Assembly: GCA_001636495.1 (NCBI GenBank)
Contig: KV440964.1
Location: 3,054,666-3,118,665 of the forward strand
Direction of reading: 5' to 3'
Origin: Sutcliffiella horikoshii
GTDB lineage: Bacteria > Bacillota > Bacilli > Bacillales > Bacillaceae_I
Length of the DNA stretch: 64,000 bases
Each line of letters begins with the position of its first letter. The stretch's first letter is position 1. The position numbers were made by a program, and so were the translations under genes. The notes beneath the pieces are model-generated. The model was not told the origin of the DNA. It did not search any database and was given only the letters and a program-made list of their open reading frames with translations. Shown one piece after another: positions 16,433 to 27,500 of the stretch.

Positions 16433-16765
16433 TTACCACCAAATGATAGTCGTGAATGCTAAGATTGTAATCAATCCAACTGCTAAACCAGAGTATAAGA
16501 ACAATGCTGGTGTTTCATGACCTTTATGGTTCATGTGCATGAAATAGTATAGTTGGAAGATACATTGTACCACTGCCATCAGAATGATGAACGGTACGAT
16601 AAAGTACTTGGACATTTCTGCACCGACCGCAAAGAATGCAAGTAGGGTAAGAAAGATCATCAAGGTGAAGGAAACCACCTGATATTTCATTTCTTCCTTG
16701 TTCTTCTTACGACGGAATTCTAAATCCACTTTTGGGTTACCTGTATTTGATTGAGTATTTGCCAT
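16433..16765 (-). CDS. ctaF: Cytochrome c oxidase subunit IV (CtaF/CoxD)
   Basis: A 110-aa subunit IVB-type protein of caa3 oxidase with a hydrophilic basic N-terminus (residues 1-27) and three transmembrane helices. The middle one contains QCIFQLYYFMHMNHKGHE, typical of CoxD/CyoD-like proteins. The small subunit stabilises the core complex. It starts six bases after the ctaE stop with GGTGTGATGAC upstream, and a terminator follows. Confidence 0.95.
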   Translation of the reverse strand: MANTQSNTGNPKVDLEFRRKKNKEEMKYQVVSFTLMIFLTLLAFFAVGAEMSKYFIVPFIILMAVVQCIFQLYYFMHMNHKGHETPALFLYSGLAVGLITILAFTTIIWW

Positions 16766-16771
16766 CAGTCA

Positions 16772-17401
16772 TCACACCAATCCCATTAAATATACTACAG
16801 TAAAGATGAATAACCATACAACGTCGATAAAGTGCCAGTATAGTGATGCTACATAGAACTTAGGAGCATTGTACAGATCCAATCCACGTCTCATGTTACG
16901 GATCAATAGAGTACCGATCCATAATAGTCCAAAGAATACGTGGGCACCGTGAGTACCAACTAATACATAGAATGCAGAACCAAATGCACTACTAGTAATC
17001 GTATGGCCTAAATGGATATAATGAACGAACTCATAAATCTCTAAGATCAAGAAAGACAATCCTAGAAGCCATGTGATTCCCATCCATAACTGCATTTTTT
17101 TGAAGTTAAAGTTTTTCATGTGGTACATTGCGTACACACTTGTTAGAGAACTAACCAAAAGAATCATGGTAGCTGCAAATACAAGCGGCAATTCGAAAAG
17201 TTCCTTCGGACCAGGTCCACTGATCTGATCAAGGGTGTTTTTTCCACTGAGAGCTAAATAAGTAGCAAACAATGAAGCAAATAGCACAGTCTCTCCGCCA
17301 AGGAACAGCCAGAAACCTAAAAACTTGTTTTTGCCTTCAAGGGTCGCCTTTTCAGGCGAAGCTGGGAAAGTTTCTGCTGTGAATTTTTCTTCTGTATGCA
17401 T
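16772..17401 (-). CDS. ctaE: Cytochrome c oxidase subunit III (CtaE)
   Basis: A 209-aa five-span subunit III of the caa3 oxidase. Characteristic blocks are KFLGFWLFLGGETVLFASLF at the first helix, GTHGAHVFFGLLWI, and the C-terminal YWHFIDVVWLFIFTVVYL. It supports the core subunit around the D-pathway entrance. Its ATG overlaps the TAA of ctaD by one base (TAATG), which gives translational coupling. Confidence 0.96.
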   Translation of the reverse strand: MHTEEKFTAETFPASPEKATLEGKNKFLGFWLFLGGETVLFASLFATYLALSGKNTLDQISGPGPKELFELPLVFAATMILLVSSLTSVYAMYHMKNFNFKKMQLWMGITWLLGLSFLILEIYEFVHYIHLGHTITSSAFGSAFYVLVGTHGAHVFFGLLWIGTLLIRNMRRGLDLYNAPKFYVASLYWHFIDVVWLFIFTVVYLMGLV

Positions 17402-19272
17402 TATAGCTTCGCCCCCTTGTCATCATCTTCACCAAGAAGATCTTCTTTATGAATATGATATCCATGATCATCAAGAATAGAACGGAAGAACATGGCACCA
17501 AATGTTACTAATAATCCAATTATCATGACTGGGATACCCCAAACATAATCGTTTTTGAATAGCACACCAAATGCTGCGATGAACAATCCGAATGAAATGA
17601 TAAATGGAAGAATGGATCCGTTCGGCATATGAATATCTCCGATCGGTTCTGCAGGCGTCATGCCTTTTTTGCCTTCCATTTTCTCTACCCATAAAGGATC
17701 AAGACCACGAACAAGTGGTGTTTGCGTAAAGTTGTGCTCTGGTGGCGGTGAAGGAATGGACCATTCAAGCGTACGGCCATAGCCCCAAGCATCTCCAGCA
17801 ACTGTTTGCTTGCTTAAAGAAGTCTTAACGATATTTACGAATAATACAACTGTTGCAAGTGCCATGAAGATAGCTCCTACAGAACTGATCAAGTTGGCAA
17901 GATCCCATCCTAAACCTTCACCGAACGTGAATACACGACGTGGCATACCCATAAGTCCAAGGAAATGCTGGATGAAGAATGTTAAATGGAAACCGAAGAA
18001 GAACAACCAAAACGTGATCTTTCCTAGCTTCTCATCTAAAATCTTACCAAAAATCTTCGGCCACCAGTAGTGAAGTCCAGCAAATAGACCGAACACTACC
18101 CCACCAACGATTACATAGTGGAAATGGGCTACTACAAAGTAGGAATCATGGTACTGATAGTCAGCAGCTGCTGAAGCTAACATAACCCCTGTAACCCCAC
18201 CAAGTACGAAAGTAGGAATGAATGCTACTGACCATAGCATGGCTGTATTGATTTGTAACTGTCCGCCCCACATTGTGAACATCCAGTTGAAGATTTTAAT
18301 ACCTGTTGGTACGGCAATTGCCATTGTAGCTACCGCAAAGATAGCGTTCGCAATGGGTCCAAGACCAGTTGTGAACATGTGGTGAGCCCATACCATGAAC
18401 CCTAAGAAACCGATCAATACTGTTGCGAATACCATGGAAGAGTATCCGAACAAACGTTTCTTGGAGAATGTAGAGAATACATCAGAGAAAATACCGAATG
18501 CAGGTAAAATCAATATGTACACCTCAGGATGTCCGAAGATCCAGAAAAGATGTTCCCAGATTACTGTGTTACCACCCAGGTTTGGATCAAAGAATGCTGT
18601 ACCGAATAAACGGTCAAACATCAATAGTGCCAACCCAACAGTCAATGGAGGGAAAGCGAATAAAATTAGTGCAGATGCTACAAACGTGGACCAAGTGAAT
18701 AACGGCATACGCATATATGTCATACCAGGTGCACGCATGTTAATAATTGTTACAAGGAAGTTGATACCACCAATTAAAGTACCAATACCCGAAATCTGGA
18801 GACCCAGAGCATAAAAGTCTATACCATGACCCTCAGATGCCAAAGACAGAGAGGCATAGGAAGTCCAACCAGCATCAGGTGCTCCACCTAAGAACCAACT
18901 AAGATTTAGGAATACTCCTCCAAAGAAGAATAACCAGAAACCCAAGGCGTTGATAAATGGAAACGCAACGTCACGCGCTCCGATTTGTAAAGGAACAGCT
19001 GCGTTCATAAACGCAAACAATAATGGCATCGCTGCCAGGAAAATCATGGTTGTTCCGTGCATAGTAAGTATTTCATTATAAAGGCCTGCAGCTAAAAAAT
19101 CGTTATTAGGTACAGCCAACTGGATACGAATGAACATCGCTTCCAGGCCGCCAACGATAAAGAAGAATCCGCCGGCAATAAGGTAAAGGATGGCGATTTT
19201 CTTATGGTCAACCGTTGTCAGGTAGTCCCATACCGTCGCGCCAAAGCCTTTTTTCTGTGCTAACGTACTCAC
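17401..19272 (-). CDS. ctaD: Cytochrome c oxidase subunit I (CtaD), caa3 type
   Basis: The catalytic subunit, with heme a, heme a3 and CuB. All ligands are visible: His72 (ILTMHGTTM) and His385 for heme a, His383 for heme a3 (VAHFHYV), and His248, His297 and His298 for CuB. Tyr252 of HPEVY forms the His-Tyr cross-link and, with the glutamate of that motif, marks an A-type oxidase. About 14 spans are predicted, as expected for the 623-aa Bacillus form with a subunit III-like C-terminal extension. The start is GTG with GGAGG upstream. It lies in the ctaCDEF operon. Confidence 0.97.
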   Translation of the reverse strand: MSTLAQKKGFGATVWDYLTTVDHKKIAILYLIAGGFFFIVGGLEAMFIRIQLAVPNNDFLAAGLYNEILTMHGTTMIFLAAMPLLFAFMNAAVPLQIGARDVAFPFINALGFWLFFFGGVFLNLSWFLGGAPDAGWTSYASLSLASEGHGIDFYALGLQISGIGTLIGGINFLVTIINMRAPGMTYMRMPLFTWSTFVASALILFAFPPLTVGLALLMFDRLFGTAFFDPNLGGNTVIWEHLFWIFGHPEVYILILPAFGIFSDVFSTFSKKRLFGYSSMVFATVLIGFLGFMVWAHHMFTTGLGPIANAIFAVATMAIAVPTGIKIFNWMFTMWGGQLQINTAMLWSVAFIPTFVLGGVTGVMLASAAADYQYHDSYFVVAHFHYVIVGGVVFGLFAGLHYWWPKIFGKILDEKLGKITFWLFFFGFHLTFFIQHFLGLMGMPRRVFTFGEGLGWDLANLISSVGAIFMALATVVLFVNIVKTSLSKQTVAGDAWGYGRTLEWSIPSPPPEHNFTQTPLVRGLDPLWVEKMEGKKGMTPAEPIGDIHMPNGSILPFIISFGLFIAAFGVLFKNDYVWGIPVMIIGLLVTFGAMFFRSILDDHGYHIHKEDLLGEDDDKGAKL

Positions 19273-19297
19273 AATGTAACCTCCCTTTCTTAAAAAT

Positions 19298-20362
19298 CTA
19301 TTCTTCGTCTACTTTTAATGACATTAAGTATTCAACAAGAGCGTCGACTTCTTCCTGATTCAAGTCCCCGTATTTCCCTGTCATCAGGTTTCCAGGCTTG
19401 ATTTCTTCAGGATCTTTAATCCATCTTTCCAATTCTTCAGGAGTATGATCTAAGATACCAGCAATTTTAGTTCTATCTCCGAAGTTTGTTAAGTTAGGAC
19501 CTACGTTTGCATCGGCTTGAGGATCTGCTCCGATTGCATGACACGCAATACAGCTTTGAGCGAAGATTTCTTCCCCAGCTTGTGCAAGTTCCGTATCATC
19601 AGCAGCATGCTCTTTTCCTTGCATGTCTTCGATCCACTGATCAAACTCATCACGAGACATTGTTTTTACTTTGAAGTCCATCAATGCATGGGAAGGTCCG
19701 CATAACTCGGCACATTTTCCGTGGAATAGATTTTCTGCCTGGCCAACACGCTCTGAATCAAAGTTTAACCAGAAACGGTTTGTGTTGTCCGTGTTTGTAT
19801 CCATTTTCCCTCCAGCAGAAGGAATCCAGAAGGAATGTTTTACTTGACTTGCTTCCAAGTTGAAGTAGATATTCTCATCCGTTGGAACATATAAATCTTG
19901 ACTTGTCACTACGCCATACTCCGGGTATTCAAACTCCCACCAGTATAAATGTGCAGTAACGTTTACTACAAGTGCATCAGAATCTTCCTCGTCCATTTTG
20001 CTTACATCAGCAAGGTGGAAAGTGTAAGATACAGTTGGAACTGCTAAGATTAATAGTAATAAAATCGGAATAACAGTCCAGGTGATTTCAAGTTTGTGGC
20101 TTCCTTCCACTTGCTTTGGAATAATTTCTTCATCGCCCTTACGTTGACGGAATTTTACTACAACGTAAACGAAGATAATAGAAACCACAACTACTACAAG
20201 AGTCATAATTGCTGTGCTTAACAAAATCAGTGATTTCTGCATATCTGCCACTTCACCTACCGGCTGAAGTGCAGATAAGAATGGTTTACCACAGCCAGAT
20301 AAGAATAGCGCCATTACACTGAAAAGTGATACTATACGCCAATTAGGTAGCCATTTCTTCAT
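19298..20362 (-). CDS. ctaC: Cytochrome c oxidase subunit II with fused cytochrome c (CtaC)
   Basis: A lipoprotein subunit II (lipobox LSGC, Cys24) with two transmembrane helices, a CuA cupredoxin domain and a C-terminal cytochrome c. CuA ligands are His176, Cys217, Glu219, Cys221, His225 and Met228 (HGKCAELCGPSHALM). The heme c motif CIACH is at 271-275, with Met327 in NLMTGK as probable axial ligand. The fusion defines a caa3 oxidase that takes electrons from cytochrome c. It is first in the ctaCDEF unit, 268 bases downstream of ctaB. Confidence 0.97.
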   Translation of the reverse strand: MKKWLPNWRIVSLFSVMALFLSGCGKPFLSALQPVGEVADMQKSLILLSTAIMTLVVVVVSIIFVYVVVKFRQRKGDEEIIPKQVEGSHKLEITWTVIPILLLLILAVPTVSYTFHLADVSKMDEEDSDALVVNVTAHLYWWEFEYPEYGVVTSQDLYVPTDENIYFNLEASQVKHSFWIPSAGGKMDTNTDNTNRFWLNFDSERVGQAENLFHGKCAELCGPSHALMDFKVKTMSRDEFDQWIEDMQGKEHAADDTELAQAGEEIFAQSCIACHAIGADPQADANVGPNLTNFGDRTKIAGILDHTPEELERWIKDPEEIKPGNLMTGKYGDLNQEEVDALVEYLMSLKVDEE

Positions 20363-20532
20363 AGCCTAATCAAACCCCTCTTTCATATTTAGTGAGTGAA
20401 GTAGAATGTATTGATAAATTCCTTCAAAGCTTTTGAGAAAGAATCTAATCACGAAGTTAGTTGCCGATACGATTTTCCACCGTTCCGGCGAACACTTACA
20501 CCTCAAAAGGACAAATTTCGCACTCATTGTTT

Positions 20533-20558
20533 ACTATACCACAGCTTGCGCGTTTTCA
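20533..20558 (-). promoter_or_regulatory. Possible ctaC promoter with cre-like half-site
   Basis: Minus strand: TGAAAACG (20558-20551), then TATAGT (20538-20533) as a -10 candidate, with no good -35. TGAAAACGCG matches the left half of the CcpA box TGWAANCGNTNWCA but the right half is poor. A promoter lacking a -35 would fit an activated gene. Weak evidence. Confidence 0.35.
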
Positions 20559-20588
20559 CCCTTTAATTTTGAGGGAATAGCGTGAAAA

Positions 20589-20626
20589 CAGACAGCTACC
20601 CATTGTAAGCAATAGCTGTCAGCTTT
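20589..20626 (-). terminator. Hairpin after ctaB
   Basis: Minus strand: stem GACAGCTA/TAGCTGTC, followed by TGTTTT. The T-run is weak, so read-through into ctaC is possible. Confidence 0.5.
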
Positions 20627-20629
20627 TGA

Positions 20630-21571
20630 TTAAAAGATTGTCACAATAATCATGGATACAAATAGAATGGTCAGATAGTTTAAAGAGTAGACAAACATAA
20701 GAGTAGCCCACTTCATCCCATCTTTCATCCTGAACCCCGCAATGCTTAAAGCAAGCCAGCCTAAATTCAATAAAGTTGCCAATACGATTAATCCCGCTCC
20801 AAGATCGAATAACCAGAACGGAAGTGGCAACAGACAGGCTACCCATACTAGCATTTGCCTTCTTGTAATTTCAAACCCATGTACAACAGGTAGCATCGGA
20901 ATACCTGCATTACGATATTCTTCACACCTTCTGATGGCGATGGCAAGAAAATGTGGTATCTGCCATACAAACATGATGAGAAATAATATCCATGCAATCA
21001 AGGAAAGGCCCGGATCAACAGCTGCCCATCCTATAAGAGGTGGAACCGCTCCTGATATACTTCCGATCACCGTGTTAAGCGTGTTTTTCCTTTTTGACCA
21101 CATTGTATATAAAACCACATAGGTGAAAGCCCCAATAAGTCCGATTACTGCAGCAGTAATCGTTGTAAATGCCAATATGATAGTTCCGACAGCCGTCAGG
21201 AACAATCCTAGGTAAAGAGCACCTTTTGGATCCATTCTACCGGTTACAGTTGGTCGATTTTTGGTTCTCGACATAAGATGATCGATATCCCGGTCTATAT
21301 AGTTATTTAAACTACAGGAACCAGCTACAACAAGAGAAGAACCTATCATTGTTAAGAATACGATATCCAAATTTGCGATAAAACCATCTGTCTGGGTAAA
21401 ATATATAGCTAACCAGAGGCCGGTAAACGTAGTGATGAAATTGGAATTTACAATCCCAATTTTTATTAGCGCTAAGAAGTCTTTCCATTTAGAAGGAGCA
21501 ACTTCCATACCTTGAGGACGTTCATCTGATAATGAAGCAGGCGCTTGGTCCAAAGTCCTCAAATCTGCCAT
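20630..21571 (-). CDS. ctaB: Protoheme IX farnesyltransferase (heme O synthase, CtaB)
   Basis: It transfers a farnesyl group to heme B to make heme O, the precursor of heme A. It is a 313-aa UbiA-type prenyltransferase with about nine spans. The aspartate-rich site is [19 protein letters not shown] near residue 88, and a second conserved loop contains [16 protein letters not shown] near 196. AAAGGAGG precedes the ATG. It is divergent from ctaA, which carries out the next step, and upstream of ctaC in the same direction. Confidence 0.97.
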   Translation of the reverse strand: MADLRTLDQAPASLSDERPQGMEVAPSKWKDFLALIKIGIVNSNFITTFTGLWLAIYFTQTDGFIANLDIVFLTMIGSSLVVAGSCSLNNYIDRDIDHLMSRTKNRPTVTGRMDPKGALYLGLFLTAVGTIILAFTTITAAVIGLIGAFTYVVLYTMWSKRKNTLNTVIGSISGAVPPLIGWAAVDPGLSLIAWILFLIMFVWQIPHFLAIAIRRCEEYRNAGIPMLPVVHGFEITRRQMLVWVACLLPLPFWLFDLGAGLIVLATLLNLGWLALSIAGFRMKDGMKWATLMFVYSLNYLTILFVSMIIVTIF

Positions 21572-22060
21572 TTATATTCCTCCTTTGAACCTTGATGCAA
21601 AACCCCTATTAAAAGCGACGAAATGAATGCGTTTTCACCACCGCAGTTTAAAGCAGTTCTTTGCATGTATTAAGCAACAGGTGCTTTCATTACATTCTCT
21701 CTGTATATTAAATCATATTTGCTAAATACTTTGTGAATTATATTTGAAGAAAATATGACTAATTTGTGTCACCTAGAAAGAATACCACCCGAGCTTTATA
21801 AAACGGTATATAATAGGATTTGTTGAAGCTGTTCACATCAGTGAATAAGCTTTCCACACACTTCCCTTATATATTTCTAGCAAAGTCCAGACCATTATTC
21901 AACCTTTTTCACGATAATATTTTCCTAGCTCAGAACTGCATGGGAATGTTGTCAATTAACGTAAGATTGTGTAGTATTGGGAGGACGTTTACTATTTTAC
22001 CATTTATGCTTCTTTTTTAATATAAGGGAGATACAAATTCTTTCTGAGAAGGTGAATCGA
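21572..22060. other. Divergent ctaB-ctaA regulatory region
   Basis: About 490 bases between the two heme A genes. It contains two ResD-like boxes (listed separately) and a TATAAT at 21809-21814 with no good -35. The open frame reading into ctaA from 21977 lacks a binding site and is treated as leader. No repeats were seen. Confidence 0.5.
21730..21771 (+). promoter_or_regulatory. Two ResD-like sites
   Basis: TTTGTGAAT at 21730-21738 is an exact match to the recalled ResD box. TTTGTGTCA at 21763-21771 matches in the first six bases. They are 33 bases apart, about three helical turns. In B. subtilis ctaA is activated by ResD, which makes the location meaningful. Confidence 0.5.
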
Positions 22061-22999
22061 ATGTACAAATTATTAAAATGGTTCGCCGTTTGCACGTCTA
22101 TTGTCATGCTGTTTGTTTTGATCGGGGGAGCACTTGTTACAAAAACTGGTTCTGGTATGGGGTGTGGAAGATCTTGGCCTTTATGTCACGGAGAGCTTAT
22201 TCCAAGTAACATTGACTTTGCTCTTATTGTAGAGTTGAGTCATCGTATTGTCTCTGGAGTTGCTGCTCTTATGGTGTTGACTCTTGCTATTTGGGCTTGG
22301 AGAGCCATCGGACATAAAAGGGAAACGAAATTCTTGGCTCTTTTATCATTTCTGGTTTTAATCTTACAGGCACTTATTGGAGCTGCAGCTGTAATGTGGG
22401 GACAATCCTCTGCAGTGCTTGCACTTCATTTTGGAATATCTCTGGTTTCTTTTGCTTCCGTATTCCTTCTTACCCTTCTGATTTTTGAAGTGGACAAGAA
22501 GTTCGACGCTGAAACAATGATTGTAGACCGCCGAATGTCCTTCCATATTATCGGCATCATCGTGTATTGTTATATGGTCGTGTATAGTGGTGCTCTAGTA
22601 AGGCATGTCGGTGCAAGTTTAGCTTGCCCAAGTTGGCCGAGCTGTACACGGAACGGACTGGGAATTCCAACCCAAATGCATGAATGGATTCAAATGGGAC
22701 ACCGAGCTGCTGCAGGTCTGATTGTTGTTTGGATTGTGTATGTAACAATTCTTGCTATAAAGAAATACAAGCACCAGCCAGTGATTCATATCGGCTGGGT
22801 GATCAGTTCCGTACTTGTTCTTTTACAGGCAACAACAGGTGCACTAATTGTCGTAACCAACTTGAATATCTTTGTCGCATTGCTTCATGCACTTATCATC
22901 TCCTGTTTATTCGGAGTACTAAGTTACTTCCTGATGCTTGTGACACGCAATAAAAGCAATCGAATTAAATTGGGGAATGACACAACTAAATCTATGTAA
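22061..22999 (+). CDS. ctaA: Heme A synthase CtaA
   Basis: This enzyme oxidises the C8 methyl of heme O to formyl, giving heme A. The 312-aa protein has eight spans in two related halves. Conserved histidines are in ELSHRIVSG and ALHFGISL of the first half, and [11 protein letters not shown] and ALLHALIIS of the second. The extracellular cysteine pairs are [10 protein letters not shown] and LACPSWPSC. The open frame starts 28 codons earlier, but GAAGGTG lies upstream of the ATG at 22061 and the length then matches B. subtilis CtaA. It is divergent from ctaB and ends in a bidirectional terminator. Confidence 0.96.
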   Translation: MYKLLKWFAVCTSIVMLFVLIGGALVTKTGSGMGCGRSWPLCHGELIPSNIDFALIVELSHRIVSGVAALMVLTLAIWAWRAIGHKRETKFLALLSFLVLILQALIGAAAVMWGQSSAVLALHFGISLVSFASVFLLTLLIFEVDKKFDAETMIVDRRMSFHIIGIIVYCYMVVYSGALVRHVGASLACPSWPSCTRNGLGIPTQMHEWIQMGHRAAAGLIVVWIVYVTILAIKKYKHQPVIHIGWVISSVLVLLQATTGALIVVTNLNIFVALLHALIISCLFGVLSYFLMLVTRNKSNRIKLGNDTTKSM

Positions 23000-23039
23000 A
23001 AAATGAGTGGGCACATATCGTGGCCCACTCATTTTTTTA
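22999..23039. terminator. Bidirectional terminator between ctaA and photolyase gene
   Basis: Stem AAAAATGAGTGGGC/GCCCACTCATTTTT with a short loop. Confidence 0.92.
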
Positions 23040-23043
23040 TGCT

Positions 23044-24471
23044 TTATTTTAGTTCCTTGAACATTTGAATGGCCCTTTTCCTCTGTAGACTATGATCTAC
23101 GATAGGTTCGGGGTAATCCCTCCCAATTTTGCAATCTGCCTTCTCTTGATCTGCTATATTCATTTTCCATGGCTCATGAATATATGTTTCCGGGACGCTC
23201 CTCAATTCAGGTACATATTTTTTTATATACTCTCCCCCATGATCAAACCGAGTTGATTGAGTAATAGGATTAAAAACCCGAAAATAAGGAACTGCATCCG
23301 TGCCTACCGAAGCTGCCCATTGCCAGCCCCCAATATTGGATGATTCATCATAATCGTGCAACATCTCCTCAAAATACAATTCTCCAAGTCTCCAATCCAT
23401 CAGGAGGTCTTTTGTCAGAAAAGATGCGGTAATCATCCTGATCCGATTATGCATCCAGCCTTCCTGAATCAACTGCCTCATTCCTGCGTCCACTATCGGA
23501 AAGCCCGTCTTTCCCTCTTTCCATTTTTGGAGTAGGAATTCATCGTTATTCCAATCAAGTTGCTGATATTTAGCATCAATTTCTTTCGTTTTGCTTTCTG
23601 GAAAATGATGATGGATCATATTATAAAAGTCACGCCAGGCCAACTCTTTTATGAAAGTATCCATTCCTGTGCTATAAGATTTCTGCTGTTTTTCCTGGAT
23701 ATAATACAAAACAGTTCTGGCAGATAACGTGCCTGTCCTTAAATGAACGGATAATCTTGATGTTCCGTCTACTGCCGGCAGATCCCTAAACCGGTCGTAA
23801 TGATCTACCTTTTCCTCTAGGAAGCTTTGGAGCAGTTCTAACGCATTATCTTCCTGAGGTAGAATAACGGATGCGGGCATACTATTGGTGATTCTGGATA
23901 AAGTTTTCATACCTTTGTTGTACAATTCTTCATTTTTGATCAAGTTATATTGGGTCGTCTCACGACTAACTATCCTTGGCTCCTTTTTGGGGAGGGCTAG
24001 CCATTTTTTAAAATAAGGAGTAAATACTTTATATATGCTGTTGTCTAGCTTCTTCACTTCATTCGCATGATGGATGTTATAGTCTTCATACGAACAGACA
24101 CGTATATTTCTTCGACTTAGATACCTCTCTACTTCTTTATCCCTTTTCTGTCCTTCTCCCACTTCGTCCTTATTGAAATATAAAGAAGTCATCTCGGGGA
24201 AATGATCTAATAGTTGAGAAAAGGCGTCCTTCCATGTCCCCTCAAATACATGGACTAAGATTCCTTTCGCTTCACAATTCTTAATGAATTGGTTTAAGGC
24301 ATCAAAAAAGAATCGATGATTGGGTGTATCATTTCCAGTGAATTTCGGATCTAGATGGTACATAAACAATAAAGGTTCTTTTCTATATTGTGCTTCGTTT
24401 ATCGCGTGGTATAAAGCTGTGTTGTCCTGTAGGCGGAAATCCCTTCGAAACCACATTACAGATAAAGTCAT
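23044..24471 (-). CDS. phr: Deoxyribodipyrimidine photolyase
   Basis: A 475-aa class I photolyase/cryptochrome-family flavoprotein that would use light to split cyclobutane pyrimidine dimers. The N-terminal antenna-binding domain begins MTLSVMWFRRDFRLQDNTAL. The C-terminal FAD-binding domain holds WMHNRIRMITASFLTKDLL and GGWQWAASVGTDAVPYFR, near the FAD and the DNA lesion; the tryptophans fit the usual electron-transfer chain. The open frame extends 32 codons upstream, but GAGGTGAGG before the ATG at 24471 sets the start. It is not in this place in B. subtilis, so it is an accessory gene here. Confidence 0.93.
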   Translation of the reverse strand: MTLSVMWFRRDFRLQDNTALYHAINEAQYRKEPLLFMYHLDPKFTGNDTPNHRFFFDALNQFIKNCEAKGILVHVFEGTWKDAFSQLLDHFPEMTSLYFNKDEVGEGQKRDKEVERYLSRRNIRVCSYEDYNIHHANEVKKLDNSIYKVFTPYFKKWLALPKKEPRIVSRETTQYNLIKNEELYNKGMKTLSRITNSMPASVILPQEDNALELLQSFLEEKVDHYDRFRDLPAVDGTSRLSVHLRTGTLSARTVLYYIQEKQQKSYSTGMDTFIKELAWRDFYNMIHHHFPESKTKEIDAKYQQLDWNNDEFLLQKWKEGKTGFPIVDAGMRQLIQEGWMHNRIRMITASFLTKDLLMDWRLGELYFEEMLHDYDESSNIGGWQWAASVGTDAVPYFRVFNPITQSTRFDHGGEYIKKYVPELRSVPETYIHEPWKMNIADQEKADCKIGRDYPEPIVDHSLQRKRAIQMFKELK

Positions 24472-24541
24472 ATATTCCTCACCTCGTCCAATATTATAGA
24501 GGTGATCATGGATAAAAAGAAAGTTTGAATGGGTTACAACG

Positions 24542-24577
24542 AACAAAACCCGGGAGTGAATGATCACTCTCGGGTTT
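24542..24577 (-). terminator. Terminator after pycA
   Basis: Minus strand: AACCCGAGAGTGA/TCACTCCCGGGTT with a small loop, then TTGTTC. Confidence 0.9.
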
Positions 24578-24598
24578 CATTTGAAAACTAGATAACGC

Positions 24599-27500
24599 TT
24601 ATACTTTGTCTACTTCAATCAATAGATCTCCTGTTGCAATGCCCTCGCCGGCAACTGCGTGAATTTCTTTGACTGTTCCACTGAATGGCGCTTGCACCGT
24701 TGTTTCCATTTTCATGGCTTCGGTGATCATCAGGTGATCTCCTTTAGAGACTTTCTCTCCTTTTTCCACCAATACCTTGATTACGGTTCCAGGCATGGTT
24801 GCACCAATATGTGTAGGGTTGGTTGCATCCATCTTCGGTTTCGACACAACATCCGACTTCACACTTTCGTCTTTGATGTTGACTTCTCGAGGTTGTCCAT
24901 TTAATTCGAAATAGATGACGCGGGTGCCATCCTTTTGAGGTTGCCCGATGGATACAAGCTTCACCATCAAGGTTTTCCCGTGTTCAATTTCAACTTGTAT
25001 TTCCTCGCCCAGTCTCATTCCAAAAAAGAATGTCGGGGTGTCGAGCACAGATACATTTCCATATTGTTCATATTTTTTCTGGTAGTCTAGGAAGACCTTC
25101 GGATAAAGCGCATAAGCAATCATTTCATGACTTGTCACTTGACGGTTAAGTGTTTCGAAAAGCTTCTTGCGGATCTCTTCAAAATCTACATCGTCCAAGA
25201 GCTCCCCAGGTCTAACAGTAATTGGTGACTTTCCTTTCAGAATGACTCTTTGAAGGTCTTCAGGGAAGCCTCCGTGCGGCTGACCTAAATACCCTTCAAA
25301 CAACTCGATGACAGAGTCTGGGAAGTCAATGGATTCACCTTTTTCTAATACATCTTGTTCAGAGAGATTGTTTTGAACCATGAACAACGCCATGTCCCCT
25401 ACCACTTTGGAGGATGGAGTCACTTTGACAATGTCACCGAACATATCGTTCACTCGGCGGTACATTTCTTTAACTTCTTCCCAACGGGCCCCAAGACCTA
25501 CAGCCTTTGCCTGTTGTTGAAGGTTACTATATTGACCACCAGGCATTTCGTGCATATAAACCTCGGAATGAGGGCTGTTCATGCCGCTCTCAAAGTCACT
25601 GTAGAATTTTCTCACATCTTCCCAGTAATGAGAAAGCTGTTCTAGAGCTTTAACGGAAACGTCCGGTTTGCGATCTGTTTCCTCGAGTGCATAGTACAAG
25701 GAATTGGCACTTGGTTGGGAGGTCAGACCTGCCATGGAGCTGATGGCAACATCCACAATATCCACACCCGCCTCAATCGCCTTGGCATACATGTAAATGC
25801 CGTTCCCGCTTGTATCATGCGTATGAAGATGAATCGGAATATCGACCGTTTCTTTTAAAGTGGAAATCAAGCGATATGCCGATTGCGGTTTCAATAGCCC
25901 CGCCATATCTTTAATGGCAAGAATATGCGCTCCGCCTCGTTCCAACTCTTTCGCCATATCACAATAATATTGCAGATCATATTTCGTTCTGCTTGGATCA
26001 TTAATATCTCCTGTATAGCAGATGGCCGCTTCTGCCAATTTTCCTGAATCACGTACTGCATCAATGGCAAGTGTCATGCCCTTCACCCAGTTAAGGCTAT
26101 CAAAGATACGGAAGACATCAATTCCGGCATAAGCTGATTTTTCAACAAACTCCTTGATCAGGTTATCTGGGTAGTTTTTATAGCCAACTGCATTGGACGC
26201 TCGAAGCAGCATCTGGAAAAGAACATTCGGTGCCTTTTCACGTATTGTCAGTAGGCGATCCCACGGATTTTCACTCAAGAAACGGTATGCTACATCAAAT
26301 GTGGCCCCTCCCCACATTTCCATAGAGAAAAGATTAGGAAGTAATTTTGCTGTAGGTTCCGCGATTTGTTTCATATCGTTCGTACGAAGACGAGTTGCCA
26401 GCAATGATTGGTGAGCATCCCTGAACGTAGTATCCGTCAGTAACACTTCTTTCTGATCATTCACCCATTTAACCAATCCATCCGCTCCACGCTCATTCAG
26501 GATTTGCTTAGTACCACTTGGCACCTCGTCAATCCCTTCAACATCAGGCATTCTCGGATTCGTGAAAATAGGTTTTTTCCTTTTTTCAACACCTGGGAAT
26601 CCATTGACTGTCACGGTTCCAATGTAAGAAAGCATCTTCGTTCCACGGTCTTTCCGTTTTGGGAAAACGAAAAGTTCAGGTGTGGTATCAATGAAGGACG
26701 TATCATATTCCCCATTCATAAACTTCGGATGTTTTACTACATTTTCCAAGAACGGTATATTCGTCTTAATCCCACGAATACGGAATTCTTTCAGGTTACG
26801 CTCCATTTTGGAAGCTGCCTGTTCAAATGTTAAAGCCCAAGTAGAAAGCTTCACAAGTAATGAATCATAATAAGGAGTGATTACCGCACCTTGATACCCA
26901 TTCCCTGCATCCAAGCGGACCCCAAATCCACCTCCGGAACGATAAGCCATGATTTTCCCAGTATCAGGCATAAAGCCATTCAGCGGGTCTTCCGTTGTGA
27001 CACGTGACTGGATGGCAAATCCATGTACACGAATGTCTTCCTGCTTTGGAATTCCAAGCATATTGCTATGTAAAGCATGTCCTTCTGCGATCATGATTTG
27101 GGATTGTACGATATCCACCCCGGTAACCATTTCCGTGATGGTATGCTCTACCTGGACTCGAGGGTTTACTTCTATGAAATAAAACTCTTCGCCGGCCACT
27201 AAGAACTCAACGGTTCCTGCGTTAATATAATCCACATTCTTCATCAATTCCACTGCAGCATCACAAATTCGTTCACGTAGGTCATCGGAAAGGGATACGC
27301 TTGGAGCGATTTCCACCACTTTTTGATGACGTCTTTGAATGGAGCAATCACGTTCAAACAAGTGAATGATTTCCCCGTGCTGATCACCAAGAATTTGAAC
27401 TTCGATATGTTTCGGCTTTTCAATCAACTTCTCTACATAAACATCATCGTTTCCGAAAGCGGCCTTCGCTTCCGATTTTGCCCTGTCAAATGAATCGCGT

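Noticed and set aside
17810-18814. Plus-strand frames of 86 and 139 codons opposite ctaD
   Set aside because: Antisense to ctaD, whose ligand residues are all intact; no ribosome binding site.
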